In this document: piece after piece, positions 1 through 9,257 of the stretch | Position numbering within the stretch: position 1 is the first letter of the stretch | Layout of the letters: the number at the start of each line of letters is the position of its first letter | Assembly (NCBI RefSeq): GCF_030409605.1 | Contig: NZ_JAUFQG010000004.1 | Span: forward strand, 2,653,001 to 2,717,000 | Length of the DNA stretch: 64,000 nt | Source of the DNA: Simiduia curdlanivorans | Lineage (GTDB): Bacteria > Pseudomonadota > Gammaproteobacteria > Pseudomonadales > Cellvibrionaceae | Reading direction: 5' to 3' | Notes under the pieces: generated by a model | Database searches by the model: none | Told to the model about the DNA's origin: nothing | Seen by the model: the letters and a program-made list of their open reading frames with translations, nothing else | Made by a program: the position numbers and the translations under genes

Positions 1-2
1 CT

Positions 3-29
3 AGCCGGAAGCGGAAACGAAGCGGCTAA
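3..29 (+). CDS. Possible 3' tail of the upstream gene (folC by synteny)
   Basis: One frame is open from the left edge to a TAA at 27-29 and would encode a short basic tail. In Pseudomonas-type genomes folC precedes dedD, so this is the likely owner, but only nine codons are visible and nothing in them is diagnostic. An AAGGA at about 33-37 follows and serves the next gene. Confidence 0.25.
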   Translation, partial: SRKRKRSG

Positions 30-45
30 AACAAGGAATACGTCG

Positions 46-621
46 GTGGATGATAGTGTAAAGCAGCGTTTAGTAGGCGCCGTGGTATTGGCCTCAGTTG
101 CGGTGATTTTCTTCCCGAGTTTGTTTGACGAGCCAGATAACCGCTATATCGGCGGCCAATCGCAGATACCGCCCACACCCCAGATTACCCCGGTGCAAAT
201 AGCACCAGCCGCACGCCCCGAGGGCATAGAGCCGGCCAAGGCGCCAGAGCAGATGTATCAAATGCTCGACGAGCCAGCGGAGCCTGAAGTTATTAATCAA
301 CCTAGCCTTGCCGAGCCAGTGCAGCCGGCGCTAAGCCAGCCCAGCAAGCCAGAGGTACGGCTGAACGAGGACGGCGTTCTCCAGGGTTGGGTTTTACAGG
401 TGGCCAGTTTTACCGAGCTAAAAAAAGCCGAAGACCTACGCGATCGGCTCAATAAAGCCGGCCACGATGCCTTCATTCGTCCTCTGGTTAATTCCAAGGG
501 GCAGCAGGTGGTACGGGTGTTTGTCGGGCCCAAGGCCGATAAACAGGCCATGCTGGCGCTGAAAAAGACCGTCGATCAAAGCCTTAAGGTGAATTCACTG
601 CTTAGGGAGTTTAAGCCCTAG
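46..621 (+). CDS. dedD: DedD-like SPOR-domain cell-division protein
   Basis: A 191-residue protein with a short cytoplasmic N-terminus, one membrane segment at about residues 9-27, a Pro/Glu-rich linker (about 35-105) and a C-terminal SPOR domain (about 113-190) beginning near GWVLQVASF. SPOR domains bind denuded peptidoglycan at the division septum, and DedD-type proteins assist constriction. The start is GTG at 46, with AAGGA eight bases upstream. It lies directly before cvpA and purF, the usual position in gammaproteobacteria. The architecture is clear. The gene name rests on architecture and synteny. Confidence 0.85.
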   Translation: MDDSVKQRLVGAVVLASVAVIFFPSLFDEPDNRYIGGQSQIPPTPQITPVQIAPAARPEGIEPAKAPEQMYQMLDEPAEPEVINQPSLAEPVQPALSQPSKPEVRLNEDGVLQGWVLQVASFTELKKAEDLRDRLNKAGHDAFIRPLVNSKGQQVVRVFVGPKADKQAMLALKKTVDQSLKVNSLLREFKP

Positions 622-724
622 GCCGGTCGCTGTGTGATCGCCGCCGGTGGATGGAAAATACACCTACCGTTGGCCCGCCTCAATTGTTAGAATGCGCGCC
701 TTGAAACCAAAGGAACACTTCCCC

Positions 725-742
725 ATGAGTTGTCTTGCATGA
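725..742 (+). CDS. Five-codon leader ORF overlapping the cvpA start
   Basis: ATG at 725 begins MSCLA followed by TGA at 740-742, which overlaps the cvpA ATG at 739 in the ATGA arrangement used for translational coupling. AAAGGA lies ten bases before this ATG, whereas the cvpA ATG has no Shine-Dalgarno sequence at a normal distance. It could be a real leader peptide. It could also be the remnant of a one-base indel that split an original longer N-terminus. Confidence 0.35.
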   Translation: MSCLA

Positions 743-1245
743 ATTGGGCTGACTGGATGATCCTTGCGATCCTTGTCGTTTCGAGTGTCATTAGTATCTA
801 CCGCGGCTTCGTTAAAGAGGCACTGTCCTTGGCCGTATGGGTCTTGGCGATCTTCATTGCTATGTGGTTCGACGACAAGCTGGCGCCTTTACTCAGCGGT
901 GTGTCAGATACGCCCTCGGTGGTCCACTCTCTGTCTTTTGCATTGCTCTTCGTTGGCACCTTAATTGTGGGCGCCATGGTGAATTACCTTATTAGCCAAT
1001 TGGTTAAAATGACCGGCCTCAGCGGTACCGACCGTCTCCTGGGCATGGTCTTTGGCATGGCCAGAGGGCTAGTGGTGGTGATGGCACTGTTAATCTGGTT
1101 GCCGCATTTTTTGCCGGTTACCGAAGACCCTTGGTGGAATGAGTCTAAACTGATTCCTCAGTTTCTATCTTTCGAAGGTTGGAGCAAGCAGCTAGGCGAC
1201 GACGTGTCGGGCTGGTTTGGCAAACTATTTAATGCAGTTGATTAG
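739..1245 (+). CDS. cvpA: CvpA family inner-membrane protein
   Basis: A 168-residue protein with four hydrophobic segments (about residues 5-22, 27-45, 60-85 and 100-125), typical of CvpA, a membrane protein linked to colicin V production and envelope homeostasis. ATG 739 is chosen because it gives the family N-terminus MNWADWMILAIL; an in-frame TTG at 730 has no better support. The best Shine-Dalgarno sequence (AAAGGA, 709-714) is better placed for an ATG at 725, which opens a five-codon reading frame ending in TGA at 740-742 and overlapping this start. cvpA may therefore be translationally coupled to that leader. purF follows, as in E. coli and Pseudomonas. Confidence 0.88.
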   Translation: MNWADWMILAILVVSSVISIYRGFVKEALSLAVWVLAIFIAMWFDDKLAPLLSGVSDTPSVVHSLSFALLFVGTLIVGAMVNYLISQLVKMTGLSGTDRLLGMVFGMARGLVVVMALLIWLPHFLPVTEDPWWNESKLIPQFLSFEGWSKQLGDDVSGWFGKLFNAVD

Positions 1246-1381
1246 CGCCTAGGTGCGCAGTGCGCGCGCTATCGCTAAACATTTAAAGATTGGTGGCCAC
1301 TGGGCTATCAGGCGCTCTCGGCAAGGATTGTTGAAAGGCCATTCATTTGTAACTGGCAGTCTTTGCTAAGGTGAGAACGGT

Positions 1382-2914
1382 ATGTGCGGTATTGTGGGAA
1401 TAGTTGGTAAAGGCAATGTCAACACGCAACTCTATGATGCGCTGACGATGTTGCAACACAGAGGCCAAGACGCCGCAGGTATTGTCACTTGCGATAAGGG
1501 TCGCCTAGCCCAAGTGAAAGCCAATGGCCTAGTGCGCGACGTGTTTCGCACCAGTCACATGTTGCGTTTGACCGGCACCATGGGTATAGGCCATGTGCGC
1601 TATCCCACCGCCGGTAGTTCTGGTCCCGCGCTAGCGCAGCCTTTCTACGTCAACTCGCCCTACGGTATTGCCTTGGCCCACAACGGCAACTTGACCAATG
1701 CCGACGAGGTGAGCAAACACGTTTTCCGCGCCGATTTACGCCATATCAATACCGATTCCGATTCCGAAGTGTTAATTAACGTTTTCGCCCACGAGTTGCA
1801 CCGTTTAAACAAGCTGGTGCCTGAGGCCGGCGATTTCTTTACCGCTATTGAGGCGGTGCACGAGCGCGTCAAGGGTGGTTATGCCGTGGTCGCGTTAATT
1901 GCAGACTACGGCGTCGTTGCCTTTCGCGATCCCTTCGGCATTCGCCCGCTGGTTTACGGCAAGCGCGACACAGCCCACGGCGTCGAGTACATGGTGGCCT
2001 CTGAAAGCGTGGCGCTGGATACCTTAGGTTTTACCTTGGTTGGCGATGTGGCGCCAGGTGAAGCAATTTACATCAGCTCCAATGGCGATTTGCAGCGCCG
2101 TCAGTGCGCCAAGAATGCCGTGCTTCGCCCGTGTATTTTCGAGCATGTTTACTTCGCTCGCCCAGACTCCATCATGGACGGCATCTCTGTTTATAAGGCG
2201 CGTTTGCGTCAAGGTGAAAAATTAGCCGAGAAAATTTTACGCGAAAGACCCGATCACGACATCGATGTGGTTGTACCTATTCCCGATTCCAGCCGCGTGG
2301 CTGGTCAGGCTCTGGCGCAAACCATGGGCGTGAAGTTTCGCGAGGGTTTAGTTAAAAACCGCTATATCGGTCGCACCTTTATTATGCCGGGGCAGCAGCA
2401 GCGGAAAAAATCCGTGCGCCAAAAACTCAATACCATCGAGCTAGAGTTTAAAGGTAAAAACGTGCTACTGGTGGATGACTCCATTGTGCGCGGCACAACC
2501 TGCCAACAAATTATTCAAATGGCGCGCGAAGCTGGTGCCAACAAAGTCTACTTCGCTTCTGCCGCACCAGCGGTTTGCTACCCGAACGTCTATGGTATTG
2601 ATATGCCATCGGCCAAGGAGTTAATCGCGCACGGCCACAGCACCGAAGAGATATGTAAAGAAATTGGCGCTGACTGGTTAATTTATCAAGAGCTGGAAGA
2701 CTTGGTTGCGGCGTCTAGCGAGGGCAACCCAGAGGTGACAGAATTCGATTGTTCGGTATTTACCGGCCACTATGTCACCGGCGATGTGGATGAACTTTAT
2801 TTGACCCGCCTAGATGCCGCGCGCAATGACAATGCGAAAGCCGGCGATGTGAAGAAGACAGTCGACGGCGATACCGTCATCGGACTACACAACGATATGC
2901 AGGAACTTGGCTAA
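1382..2914 (+). CDS. purF: Amidophosphoribosyltransferase PurF
   Basis: This enzyme catalyses the first committed step of purine synthesis: PRPP plus glutamine gives 5-phosphoribosylamine. The 510-residue protein starts MCGIVGIVG, so Cys2 becomes the N-terminal nucleophile of the glutaminase domain (about 2-235) after Met removal. The phosphoribosyltransferase domain carries the PRPP loop [13 protein letters not shown] at about 361-373. There is no propeptide, as in the E. coli-type enzyme. ATG 1382 has an AAGGTGAG ribosome-binding site. metZ follows four bases after the stop. Confidence 0.97.
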   Translation: MCGIVGIVGKGNVNTQLYDALTMLQHRGQDAAGIVTCDKGRLAQVKANGLVRDVFRTSHMLRLTGTMGIGHVRYPTAGSSGPALAQPFYVNSPYGIALAHNGNLTNADEVSKHVFRADLRHINTDSDSEVLINVFAHELHRLNKLVPEAGDFFTAIEAVHERVKGGYAVVALIADYGVVAFRDPFGIRPLVYGKRDTAHGVEYMVASESVALDTLGFTLVGDVAPGEAIYISSNGDLQRRQCAKNAVLRPCIFEHVYFARPDSIMDGISVYKARLRQGEKLAEKILRERPDHDIDVVVPIPDSSRVAGQALAQTMGVKFREGLVKNRYIGRTFIMPGQQQRKKSVRQKLNTIELEFKGKNVLLVDDSIVRGTTCQQIIQMAREAGANKVYFASAAPAVCYPNVYGIDMPSAKELIAHGHSTEEICKEIGADWLIYQELEDLVAASSEGNPEVTEFDCSVFTGHYVTGDVDELYLTRLDAARNDNAKAGDVKKTVDGDTVIGLHNDMQELG

Positions 2915-2918
2915 TACC

Positions 2919-4157
2919 ATGTCGAAAAAGGATTTGGGGTCTAACGCCTACTTAGATCAGCAGCGAGCAATATTAAACGAAGCGCTAACCGATGCCGGTC
3001 TAGATACCTTGGCCGTGCGCGGCGGGCACTTGCGCAGCCCGGAAGGTGAGCACACCGAGGCGATGTTTATGACCTCGAGCTACGTGTTTGACTCGGCGGC
3101 AGCGGCAGCGGCGCGCTTTTCCGGTGAAAACCCGGGTAATGTTTACTCGCGCTATACCAATCCCACCGTGCGTTATTTTCAAGAGCGCATGGCGCTGTTA
3201 GAAGGTGGCGAGGCGGCGGTAGCTACGGCCTCGGGCATGTCGGCTATTTTGAGCACCTGCATGGCGCTGCTAAAAGCCGGCGACCACGTGGTGTGTTCGC
3301 GCAGCGTATTCGGCACAACCAATGCACTGTTTACCAAATACCTTGGCAAGTTGGGGATTGAAACCAGCTTCGTGACTTTGACCGATCTCGATTCTTGGCG
3401 TCAGGCGTTAAAGCCGCAGACCAAGTTGCTGTTTTTAGAAACGCCATCCAACCCTTTGTGTGAAGTCGCCGATGTCCCGGCTATTGCCGCCTTGGCGCGC
3501 GCACAGGGCGCAAAGTTGGTGGTGGACAACTGCTTTTGTTCGCCCGCACTACAAAAGCCACTCGCTTTGGGCGCGGATATTATCGTGCACTCGGCCACTA
3601 AATATTTAGATGGCCAAGGTCGCTGTGTCGGTGGTGTGGTGGTGGGTGCGCAGGCCGATATGGACGAAGTGCTGGCCTTTGTTCGCACGGCAGGCCCAAC
3701 CATGAGCGCCTTTAACGCTTGGGTGTTTTTAAAGGGTTTAGAAACCCTGCGCTTGCGAATGGATGCCCATTGCGCCAGCGCGCAAAAGCTGGCCGAGTGG
3801 TTGGCCGGACAAAGCAAGATTGAGCAGGTTTACTACGCCGGTCTTCCGAACCACCCAGGCCACGCATTAGCGAAGCAGCAGCAGCGTGGCTTTGGTGGGG
3901 TCTTGTCCTTTAAGGTGGTGGGCGATAGAGAAGCGGCCTGGCGCTTTATTGATGCCACCCGTATTTTTAGTATTACCGCTAATCTCGGCGATGCTAAAAC
4001 CACCATCGTGCATCCGGCCACAACCACCCACGGGCGCCTAAGTGCCGAGGATAAGGCGCAGGCAGGCATCACCGAAAATTTGATTCGACTATCGGTTGGG
4101 CTGGAAGATGTGAATGACTTAATAGCCGATCTAGCGCGGGGTGTAGATGCCCTTTAA
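2919..4157 (+). CDS. metZ: O-succinylhomoserine sulfhydrylase MetZ
   Basis: A 412-residue PLP enzyme of the Cys/Met metabolism family. It makes homocysteine directly from O-succinylhomoserine and sulfide. The Schiff-base lysine is K228 in HSATKYLDGQGR, and the substrate-loop stretch VYSRYTNPT is present near residue 70. ATG 2919 is preferred over TTG 2907 because AGGA at 2901-2904 is too close to 2907. Synteny directly after purF matches Pseudomonas metZ, which separates it from cystathionine gamma-synthase. The stop overlaps the start of the following moxR gene by eleven bases, suggesting co-translation. Confidence 0.92.
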   Translation: MSKKDLGSNAYLDQQRAILNEALTDAGLDTLAVRGGHLRSPEGEHTEAMFMTSSYVFDSAAAAAARFSGENPGNVYSRYTNPTVRYFQERMALLEGGEAAVATASGMSAILSTCMALLKAGDHVVCSRSVFGTTNALFTKYLGKLGIETSFVTLTDLDSWRQALKPQTKLLFLETPSNPLCEVADVPAIAALARAQGAKLVVDNCFCSPALQKPLALGADIIVHSATKYLDGQGRCVGGVVVGAQADMDEVLAFVRTAGPTMSAFNAWVFLKGLETLRLRMDAHCASAQKLAEWLAGQSKIEQVYYAGLPNHPGHALAKQQQRGFGGVLSFKVVGDREAAWRFIDATRIFSITANLGDAKTTIVHPATTTHGRLSAEDKAQAGITENLIRLSVGLEDVNDLIADLARGVDAL

Positions 4158-5085
4158 CGATATGCTGGAGCCCGTAGCCGGCGCCTGCGAGCAAATTGCC
4201 AGCGTGCTGCTGGGTAAAGACGAGCAGATTAAACTCGCGGTGACCTGCTTAATCGCAAAGGGGCATTTGCTGATCGAAGATCTACCTGGGATGGGCAAAA
4301 CCACCTTGTCCCACGCCTTGGCGCAGGTGTTAGGTTTATCTTACAACCGCATCCAGTTTACATCGGACTTGTTGCCTGCCGATATTCTCGGCATCTCCAT
4401 TTTCAATCAAGCCGAGAGCAGCTTTACCTTTCACCCAGGCCCCGTGTTTGCGCAAATTCTGTTGGCCGATGAAATTAACCGCTCCACCCCGAAAACCCAA
4501 AGCGCCTTGCTCGAGGCCATGGAAGAGGGGCAGGTGACGGTGGATGGCGAATCGCGTCCGCTGCCCGATCCCTTCTTTGTTATCGCGACCCAAAACCCCC
4601 TGTCGCAGGCCGGTACTTTTCATCTACCCGAGTCACAGCTAGATCGCTTTCTCATGCGCATCAGTCTCGGCTACCCCTCGTCAGAGGCCGAGCGCGCGCT
4701 TTTTTTGGGTGAAGACAGTCGAGAGCTACTCAAGCGCCTGAAGCCGAGTATCAGTTTGGCGCAGCTCAAGGCCATTCGCGCCAAAATCCCCGAGGTGCAA
4801 ACCTCCGATGCGCTACTCGATTACCTGCAGCGCTTGGTCAATCACACCCGTACTGCATCGGGCTTCAGCTACGGTCTTTCGCCACGCGGTGCCTTGGCGC
4901 TCTTACGCGCGGCAAAAACTTGGGCGCTGTTGCACAAACGTCGCTACGTGGTACCAGAGGACCTGCAAAAAATGTTGCTGCCGGTGGCCGCCCATCGCGT
5001 TAAAGGCGCGGGCGAGCAGGGCGACCATCAAGGCCTTAGCCTGATTCAATCCACCTTAGACGCCGTAGAAGTGCTGGCCGGCTAG
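4147..5085 (+). CDS. MoxR family AAA+ ATPase
   Basis: A 312-residue AAA+ protein with Walker A PGMGKTT (47-53), Walker B ILLADEIN (104-111), sensor ATQNP (147-151) and the C-terminal lid (about 230-305). MoxR ATPases act as chaperone-like factors for partner proteins, often DUF58 proteins carrying von Willebrand-like folds. Here DUF58 and TgpA genes follow after one interposed gene. The ATG overlaps the metZ stop, which ties the cassette to the upstream operon. The family is certain; the client is unknown. Confidence 0.93.
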   Translation: MPFNDMLEPVAGACEQIASVLLGKDEQIKLAVTCLIAKGHLLIEDLPGMGKTTLSHALAQVLGLSYNRIQFTSDLLPADILGISIFNQAESSFTFHPGPVFAQILLADEINRSTPKTQSALLEAMEEGQVTVDGESRPLPDPFFVIATQNPLSQAGTFHLPESQLDRFLMRISLGYPSSEAERALFLGEDSRELLKRLKPSISLAQLKAIRAKIPEVQTSDALLDYLQRLVNHTRTASGFSYGLSPRGALALLRAAKTWALLHKRRYVVPEDLQKMLLPVAAHRVKGAGEQGDHQGLSLIQSTLDAVEVLAG

Positions 5086-5282
5086 GCTCTGCGCTAATTC
5101 TGGGTAATTACTGCGCGCGTTAGTTATTCCGCGAGTCTCTCCAGCTTATCGCACTGTTCCGGGTATATACCGTTGTTGGGTCCAGAAGATGATTTATATG
5201 CCAAATTGAATCTCGACAGCGAGGGCCAATTTAGCTATACCTAAATCTGCTCGTACCTAATCCCGCTACAGGAGTTTAAGGC

Positions 5283-6128
5283 ATGCACGCATCGCTCTTT
5301 GGCCAGTTTTTATTGCGCGAAGAATTAATCACTGAAGCTGAATTAAGAGATGCGAATCGCGATTTGCGGCTGCGCAACAAGTCCTTGGGCGAGCTGGCCA
5401 TAGACAGCAATTTATTGAGCCCGCGGCAAGTGGCGGAGCTCAATCGAGAGCAGCGCACTACCGATTTACGTTTGGGTGAACTGGCAGTGTCGCGCGGTTT
5501 GTTGAGCGAAGAGGAGTTGGAGTGCCTGATTATTCTGCAAAAGGCGACGCAGGTTTCCCTGGGCAGGGTGCTTGTCGATCGCGGCGCAATTGCCGCGTCT
5601 GAGCTCGACGCTTTGGAGCTGAGGTACAGCGACGAGAGCAAGTTGGCGCGCAAACTGTGTGAAAATGCCTTACTCAGCCTGCCCCAAGCCGAAAGTATTC
5701 AATTGTGTTTAAACGAGTTGATTAAAGGTTTGCAGCGAATCTGCCGCCAGGTGGTATCGGTTAACTCGATACAGCAAGAGGGCCGGCTGCAAAAGAAATT
5801 ACCCTACATCGTGTTACAAAAAGTCTCGGGGCCACGCACCTTTCACTTTGGTATGGCGGTACCGGCGGAACAGGTGCAGCGTATTTCCAGCTCCCTCAGC
5901 GGCGAGCCCGAAAGTGAGGGCTTTATTCCGGTCGCGGCCATGGAGCGCTTCTCCGATATTGTGGTCAAAAACGCCTGCGAAAAATTAAAATCCGAAGACA
6001 CACCCTATCTAGCGGAGAAGCCCAAAGCCTTTTTTATCGGCGACCATCTACCGGCCTATAAAGAGATGGTGGGCGTACACATGTTGACCGATGATGGTGG
6101 TTTTGACGCGGTATTTTTTAGCCATTAG
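5283..6128 (+). CDS. Four-repeat MshEN-like protein with a possible CheX-like C-terminus
   Basis: A 281-residue protein of unknown function. The N-terminal half holds four copies of a unit of about 25-30 residues of the form LG-x2-L-x3-x-LI-x4-L (about residues 5-24, 34-53, 62-84 and 92-110), for example RLGELAVSRGLLSEEELECL. This matches the MshEN cyclic-di-GMP-binding pattern seen at the N-terminus of type II/IV secretion ATPases, but no ATPase follows. The C-terminal 150 residues vaguely resemble the CheX/CheC phosphatase fold without its Glu/Asn catalytic pair; that part is tentative. ATG 5283 has CAGGAG upstream. The gene sits between moxR and DUF58, so it may report cyclic-di-GMP level to that cassette. 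Confidence 0.7.
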   Translation: MHASLFGQFLLREELITEAELRDANRDLRLRNKSLGELAIDSNLLSPRQVAELNREQRTTDLRLGELAVSRGLLSEEELECLIILQKATQVSLGRVLVDRGAIAASELDALELRYSDESKLARKLCENALLSLPQAESIQLCLNELIKGLQRICRQVVSVNSIQQEGRLQKKLPYIVLQKVSGPRTFHFGMAVPAEQVQRISSSLSGEPESEGFIPVAAMERFSDIVVKNACEKLKSEDTPYLAEKPKAFFIGDHLPAYKEMVGVHMLTDDGGFDAVFFSH

Positions 6129-6181
6129 GCCATCTAGGCTTTCAATCATTCGCGGCTTGATTTAGGGTTGGCTTTTGGTTG

Positions 6182-7171
6182 ATGGTCAGCCCCTTGATTA
6201 ACACAGCTCACATCTCAGAGTTTTGGCGCACGCGCTTTCACGCGTGGATAAAGCGTCGCATCCTACCCGCGCGGCAGATCCAGTTAGGTCAGCGCAACCT
6301 CTTCATCTTTCCAAGCTTAAGCGGCCTAGGTTATTTCGTCTTGTTGGCGCTACTGTGGGTCATGGGCACCAATTATGAGAACACCCTGATCCTCGGTTTT
6401 ATGTTTTTACTGCTCAGTGTGTTCGTGCTTGGCATTTTGCACACCTACAACAACATGGCCGGTTTGGTGTTAAGTCTCGGCGATGTACAGCCCGTGTTCG
6501 CCGGGGAAAATGCGGATTTTCGCGTCCGGGTTAGTCAAAAGCCGGGCTTGAATAAAGGTGTTGCGCTAGAGTTGAACTGGAAAGATGGGCCGCTTAATCA
6601 CCTCACCTTGACGCACCTAGAGGCGGAGGCGAACCTGTGGTCGGCTTGCCCCAAGCGCGGTTGGCATGTGCCGGGCCGTATGCGCATTCAGAGTGTTTTC
6701 CCCCTGGGTATTTTACGCTGTTGGACCTGGTTAGATTTGGACGCCAAAGTGTTGGTTTACCCCTTGCCAATCGCCACCGAACACGCGCCTTGGCAAAGTG
6801 CCGAAGGCGAGTTAGATGCGCACTTTCAAAAGTCTGGCTCCGATGATTTTATTGGTTTGGAAAGCTACCAGCCGGGCCATTCTCTGCGTCGTATTTCGTG
6901 GAAGCATTACGCTCGCGGCCAAGGCTTAATGTTAAAAGAATTTGCCGACCCGCAAGGCCAGGCGCAAGCGCTCGATTGGGCATTTTTCGCCGGTATGGAT
7001 GTGGAAAACAGGCTTAGCCGCTTGTGTTATTGGGTCATTTATTTACACCGTAAAGGCCTGCCTTTTTCACTCAAGCTACCCGGCGTTACTATCGACATGG
7101 GGCAGGGCGACGATCATCGCAACCGCTGCCTGTATGAGCTGGCGGTCTTCGGCCAGGACGATCTATGTTAA
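6182..7171 (+). CDS. DUF58 domain-containing membrane protein
   Basis: A 329-residue protein with two membrane segments at about residues 45-85 and the DUF58 core in the second half, marked by ESYQPGHSLRRISWKHYAR (about residues 225-243). DUF58 proteins are regular partners of MoxR ATPases and of the transglutaminase-like TgpA. ATG 6182 is used; a TTG immediately before it is in frame and cannot be excluded. No strong ribosome-binding site is visible. The 3' end overlaps tgpA by seven bases. Confidence 0.88.
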   Translation: MVSPLINTAHISEFWRTRFHAWIKRRILPARQIQLGQRNLFIFPSLSGLGYFVLLALLWVMGTNYENTLILGFMFLLLSVFVLGILHTYNNMAGLVLSLGDVQPVFAGENADFRVRVSQKPGLNKGVALELNWKDGPLNHLTLTHLEAEANLWSACPKRGWHVPGRMRIQSVFPLGILRCWTWLDLDAKVLVYPLPIATEHAPWQSAEGELDAHFQKSGSDDFIGLESYQPGHSLRRISWKHYARGQGLMLKEFADPQGQAQALDWAFFAGMDVENRLSRLCYWVIYLHRKGLPFSLKLPGVTIDMGQGDDHRNRCLYELAVFGQDDLC

Positions 7172-9228
7172 TTGATCAAATTCCCCGCAACAGTTTGCTC
7201 TGGTTGTTATTTTCCCTACTTCTGTCAGTGGCGCCGCATTTAGTGCATCTACCCATTTGGGTGGTGGCAGCCGGTTGCGTGGTATTTTATTGGCGCTGGA
7301 AAATACACCAGGGTGTGTGGTCCATGCCCGGTAAGCTTATCAAGCTGATGTTGGTGTTGGTGTGTGCGTTTGGCGTTTGGCAGGGCTACGGTAGCTGGCG
7401 TGGGGTAGAGCCCACCACCGGTTTATTGATCGTTGGCATGTTACTTAAATTGCTGGAAATGAAATCCCGCCGGGATGCACTACTGGTGGTGTTCTTAGGC
7501 TTTTTTACCGCCAGTGCCCAGTTGCTGTTCTCGCAATTAATTCTCGATACCCTATATGCCGGTTTGTGTTTTTGGTGTTTGTTGGGTGCACAACAACTGT
7601 TGTTCAGCGAGGCGCAGCTGCAAATAAAATTGGCGCTTAAAAAATCCGCGTTGATGTTGGCGCAGGCCATACCCATCATGTTGGTATTGTTTCTGATGAC
7701 GCCGAGAATCGCGCCGCTTTGGTCTATGCCCTCGCAAAAACATGCGGCCAAAACTGGTATCAGCGAAACCATGGCGCCCGGTGACGTGGTTGATTTAACC
7801 AAATCAGCGCGGCTCGCCTTTAGGGTCTCCTTTGACGGCGCCACACCGCCCCCCGCGCAACGATATTGGCGTGGTTTGGTGCTCAGTGAGTTCGATGGCC
7901 GCGCCTGGAAACAGCGCTCCTACGATTTTAATCCGGGTGGTCGCGGTCGCGATTTAAAACATCATGTTCCATCGCCGTGGCGCGCGAAAGTGGATGCCAA
8001 TACGCCGCTAGATGCGCTGCTGAAATACCAAATTTTGATGGAGCCCACAAACCGCCATTGGCTCTTTACCTTAGGTGCGCCGCTCAATGTCCAAAGCCGA
8101 CAACGCTGGTTGGTGACTATCGATCAAACCGTTGAAACACTGGCGCCGATTCAAGAGCGGCAGGCGTTTATGATTGAGTCGGTGTTGCAACAGGAAGCAG
8201 CAGAACTGCATCCGTCTATGCGCAAGCACTACCTATCGCTACCCGAGGGTTTTAACCCGCGCACCCTTGAACTGGCAAAACAATGGGCTTTCGAAGCGCA
8301 AGAGCCGGGCGCCATTATTGCGCGCTTCAATGCCTGGATTCGAAAGGGCTTTGTATACACCTTGCAGCCACCCCCTCTGGGGCGCGATAGCGTGGACGAC
8401 TTTTTGTTCGAAACCCAGCGCGGCTTTTGCGAACATTTTGCCAGTAGCTTTGTGGTGTTTGCTCGCGCCGCGGGTATACCGGCGCGCGTGGTCACCGGTT
8501 ATCAAGGTGGCGAATTGGCGGCCGACGGCGATTACCTACTGGTCCACCAAATGGATGCCCACGCTTGGGCCGAAGTGTGGGTTGATGGCCAGTGGCTGCG
8601 CGTCGATCCTACCGGGGCGGTTGCTCCCCAGCGCATCGAAGGCGGTTTGCGCGAGGCTATGGCCGATGATCTAACGCTACTCGGCGAACCGCTTTCTTTG
8701 ATGCGCTATAGCCACCTGCAATGGCTCAACAGCGCGCGCCTGCAGTGGGACGAATTGAATTACTATTGGCAGAGTCAAGTAGTGGGCTTCGATCAGGAAA
8801 ATCATCGCGCGGCGTTAAATAAATGGTTTTCCGGAATGGACTCGTGGCAGGTGGGGCTGATTTTTCTAGCCGCCGCAGCCTTACCGTTAATACTGCTGGG
8901 CCTGTGGATGATGTGGCAGGGGCGCCCAGCCCCCTTGCCGCCGGTGTTGCGCTTACTTAAATTATTTGAAAAGCGCCTGCCCGAAGCCGATGCTCGAAAA
9001 GCCGGTGAGCCCTTAGGCGCTTTCTTCGCGCGCCTTGGCGAGCAGCATCCCGAGCAGGCCAGCCAGCTACAGCGCTTGAGTTTGCTCTTTGATCGTTGTC
9101 TTTACGCCGGCTCGGTAAAATCCAGTGAATACCTCAAGGCGTTAAAGGTGCAAATATTAGCCTTTAAAGCTATTCGGTCCGCGCGAGTCAGCGGCGATAA
9201 AAAATCCATGAGTGATAAAGCAAGTTAA
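7165..9228 (+). CDS. tgpA: TgpA-type transglutaminase-like membrane protein
   Basis: A 687-residue protein with about six N-terminal membrane helices (within residues 8-200), a periplasmic transglutaminase-like domain and a last helix at about 556-578 before a cytoplasmic DUF4129-type tail. The Cys-His-Asp triad is visible as C422 (GFCEHF), H466 (DAHAW) and D481 (RVDPTG). The homologue in Pseudomonas aeruginosa is reported as essential; its substrate is unsettled. The start overlaps DUF58, so the two are probably translated together. Confidence 0.9.
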   Translation: MLIDQIPRNSLLWLLFSLLLSVAPHLVHLPIWVVAAGCVVFYWRWKIHQGVWSMPGKLIKLMLVLVCAFGVWQGYGSWRGVEPTTGLLIVGMLLKLLEMKSRRDALLVVFLGFFTASAQLLFSQLILDTLYAGLCFWCLLGAQQLLFSEAQLQIKLALKKSALMLAQAIPIMLVLFLMTPRIAPLWSMPSQKHAAKTGISETMAPGDVVDLTKSARLAFRVSFDGATPPPAQRYWRGLVLSEFDGRAWKQRSYDFNPGGRGRDLKHHVPSPWRAKVDANTPLDALLKYQILMEPTNRHWLFTLGAPLNVQSRQRWLVTIDQTVETLAPIQERQAFMIESVLQQEAAELHPSMRKHYLSLPEGFNPRTLELAKQWAFEAQEPGAIIARFNAWIRKGFVYTLQPPPLGRDSVDDFLFETQRGFCEHFASSFVVFARAAGIPARVVTGYQGGELAADGDYLLVHQMDAHAWAEVWVDGQWLRVDPTGAVAPQRIEGGLREAMADDLTLLGEPLSLMRYSHLQWLNSARLQWDELNYYWQSQVVGFDQENHRAALNKWFSGMDSWQVGLIFLAAAALPLILLGLWMMWQGRPAPLPPVLRLLKLFEKRLPEADARKAGEPLGAFFARLGEQHPEQASQLQRLSLLFDRCLYAGSVKSSEYLKALKVQILAFKAIRSARVSGDKKSMSDKAS

Positions 9229-9257
9229 CCCGTTACTACTAAAGAGAGATCATCAAA

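Noticed and set aside
725..742. Regulatory attenuator (terminator/antiterminator) upstream of cvpA-purF
   Set aside because: No alternative stem pairs or T tract were found near the leader frame.
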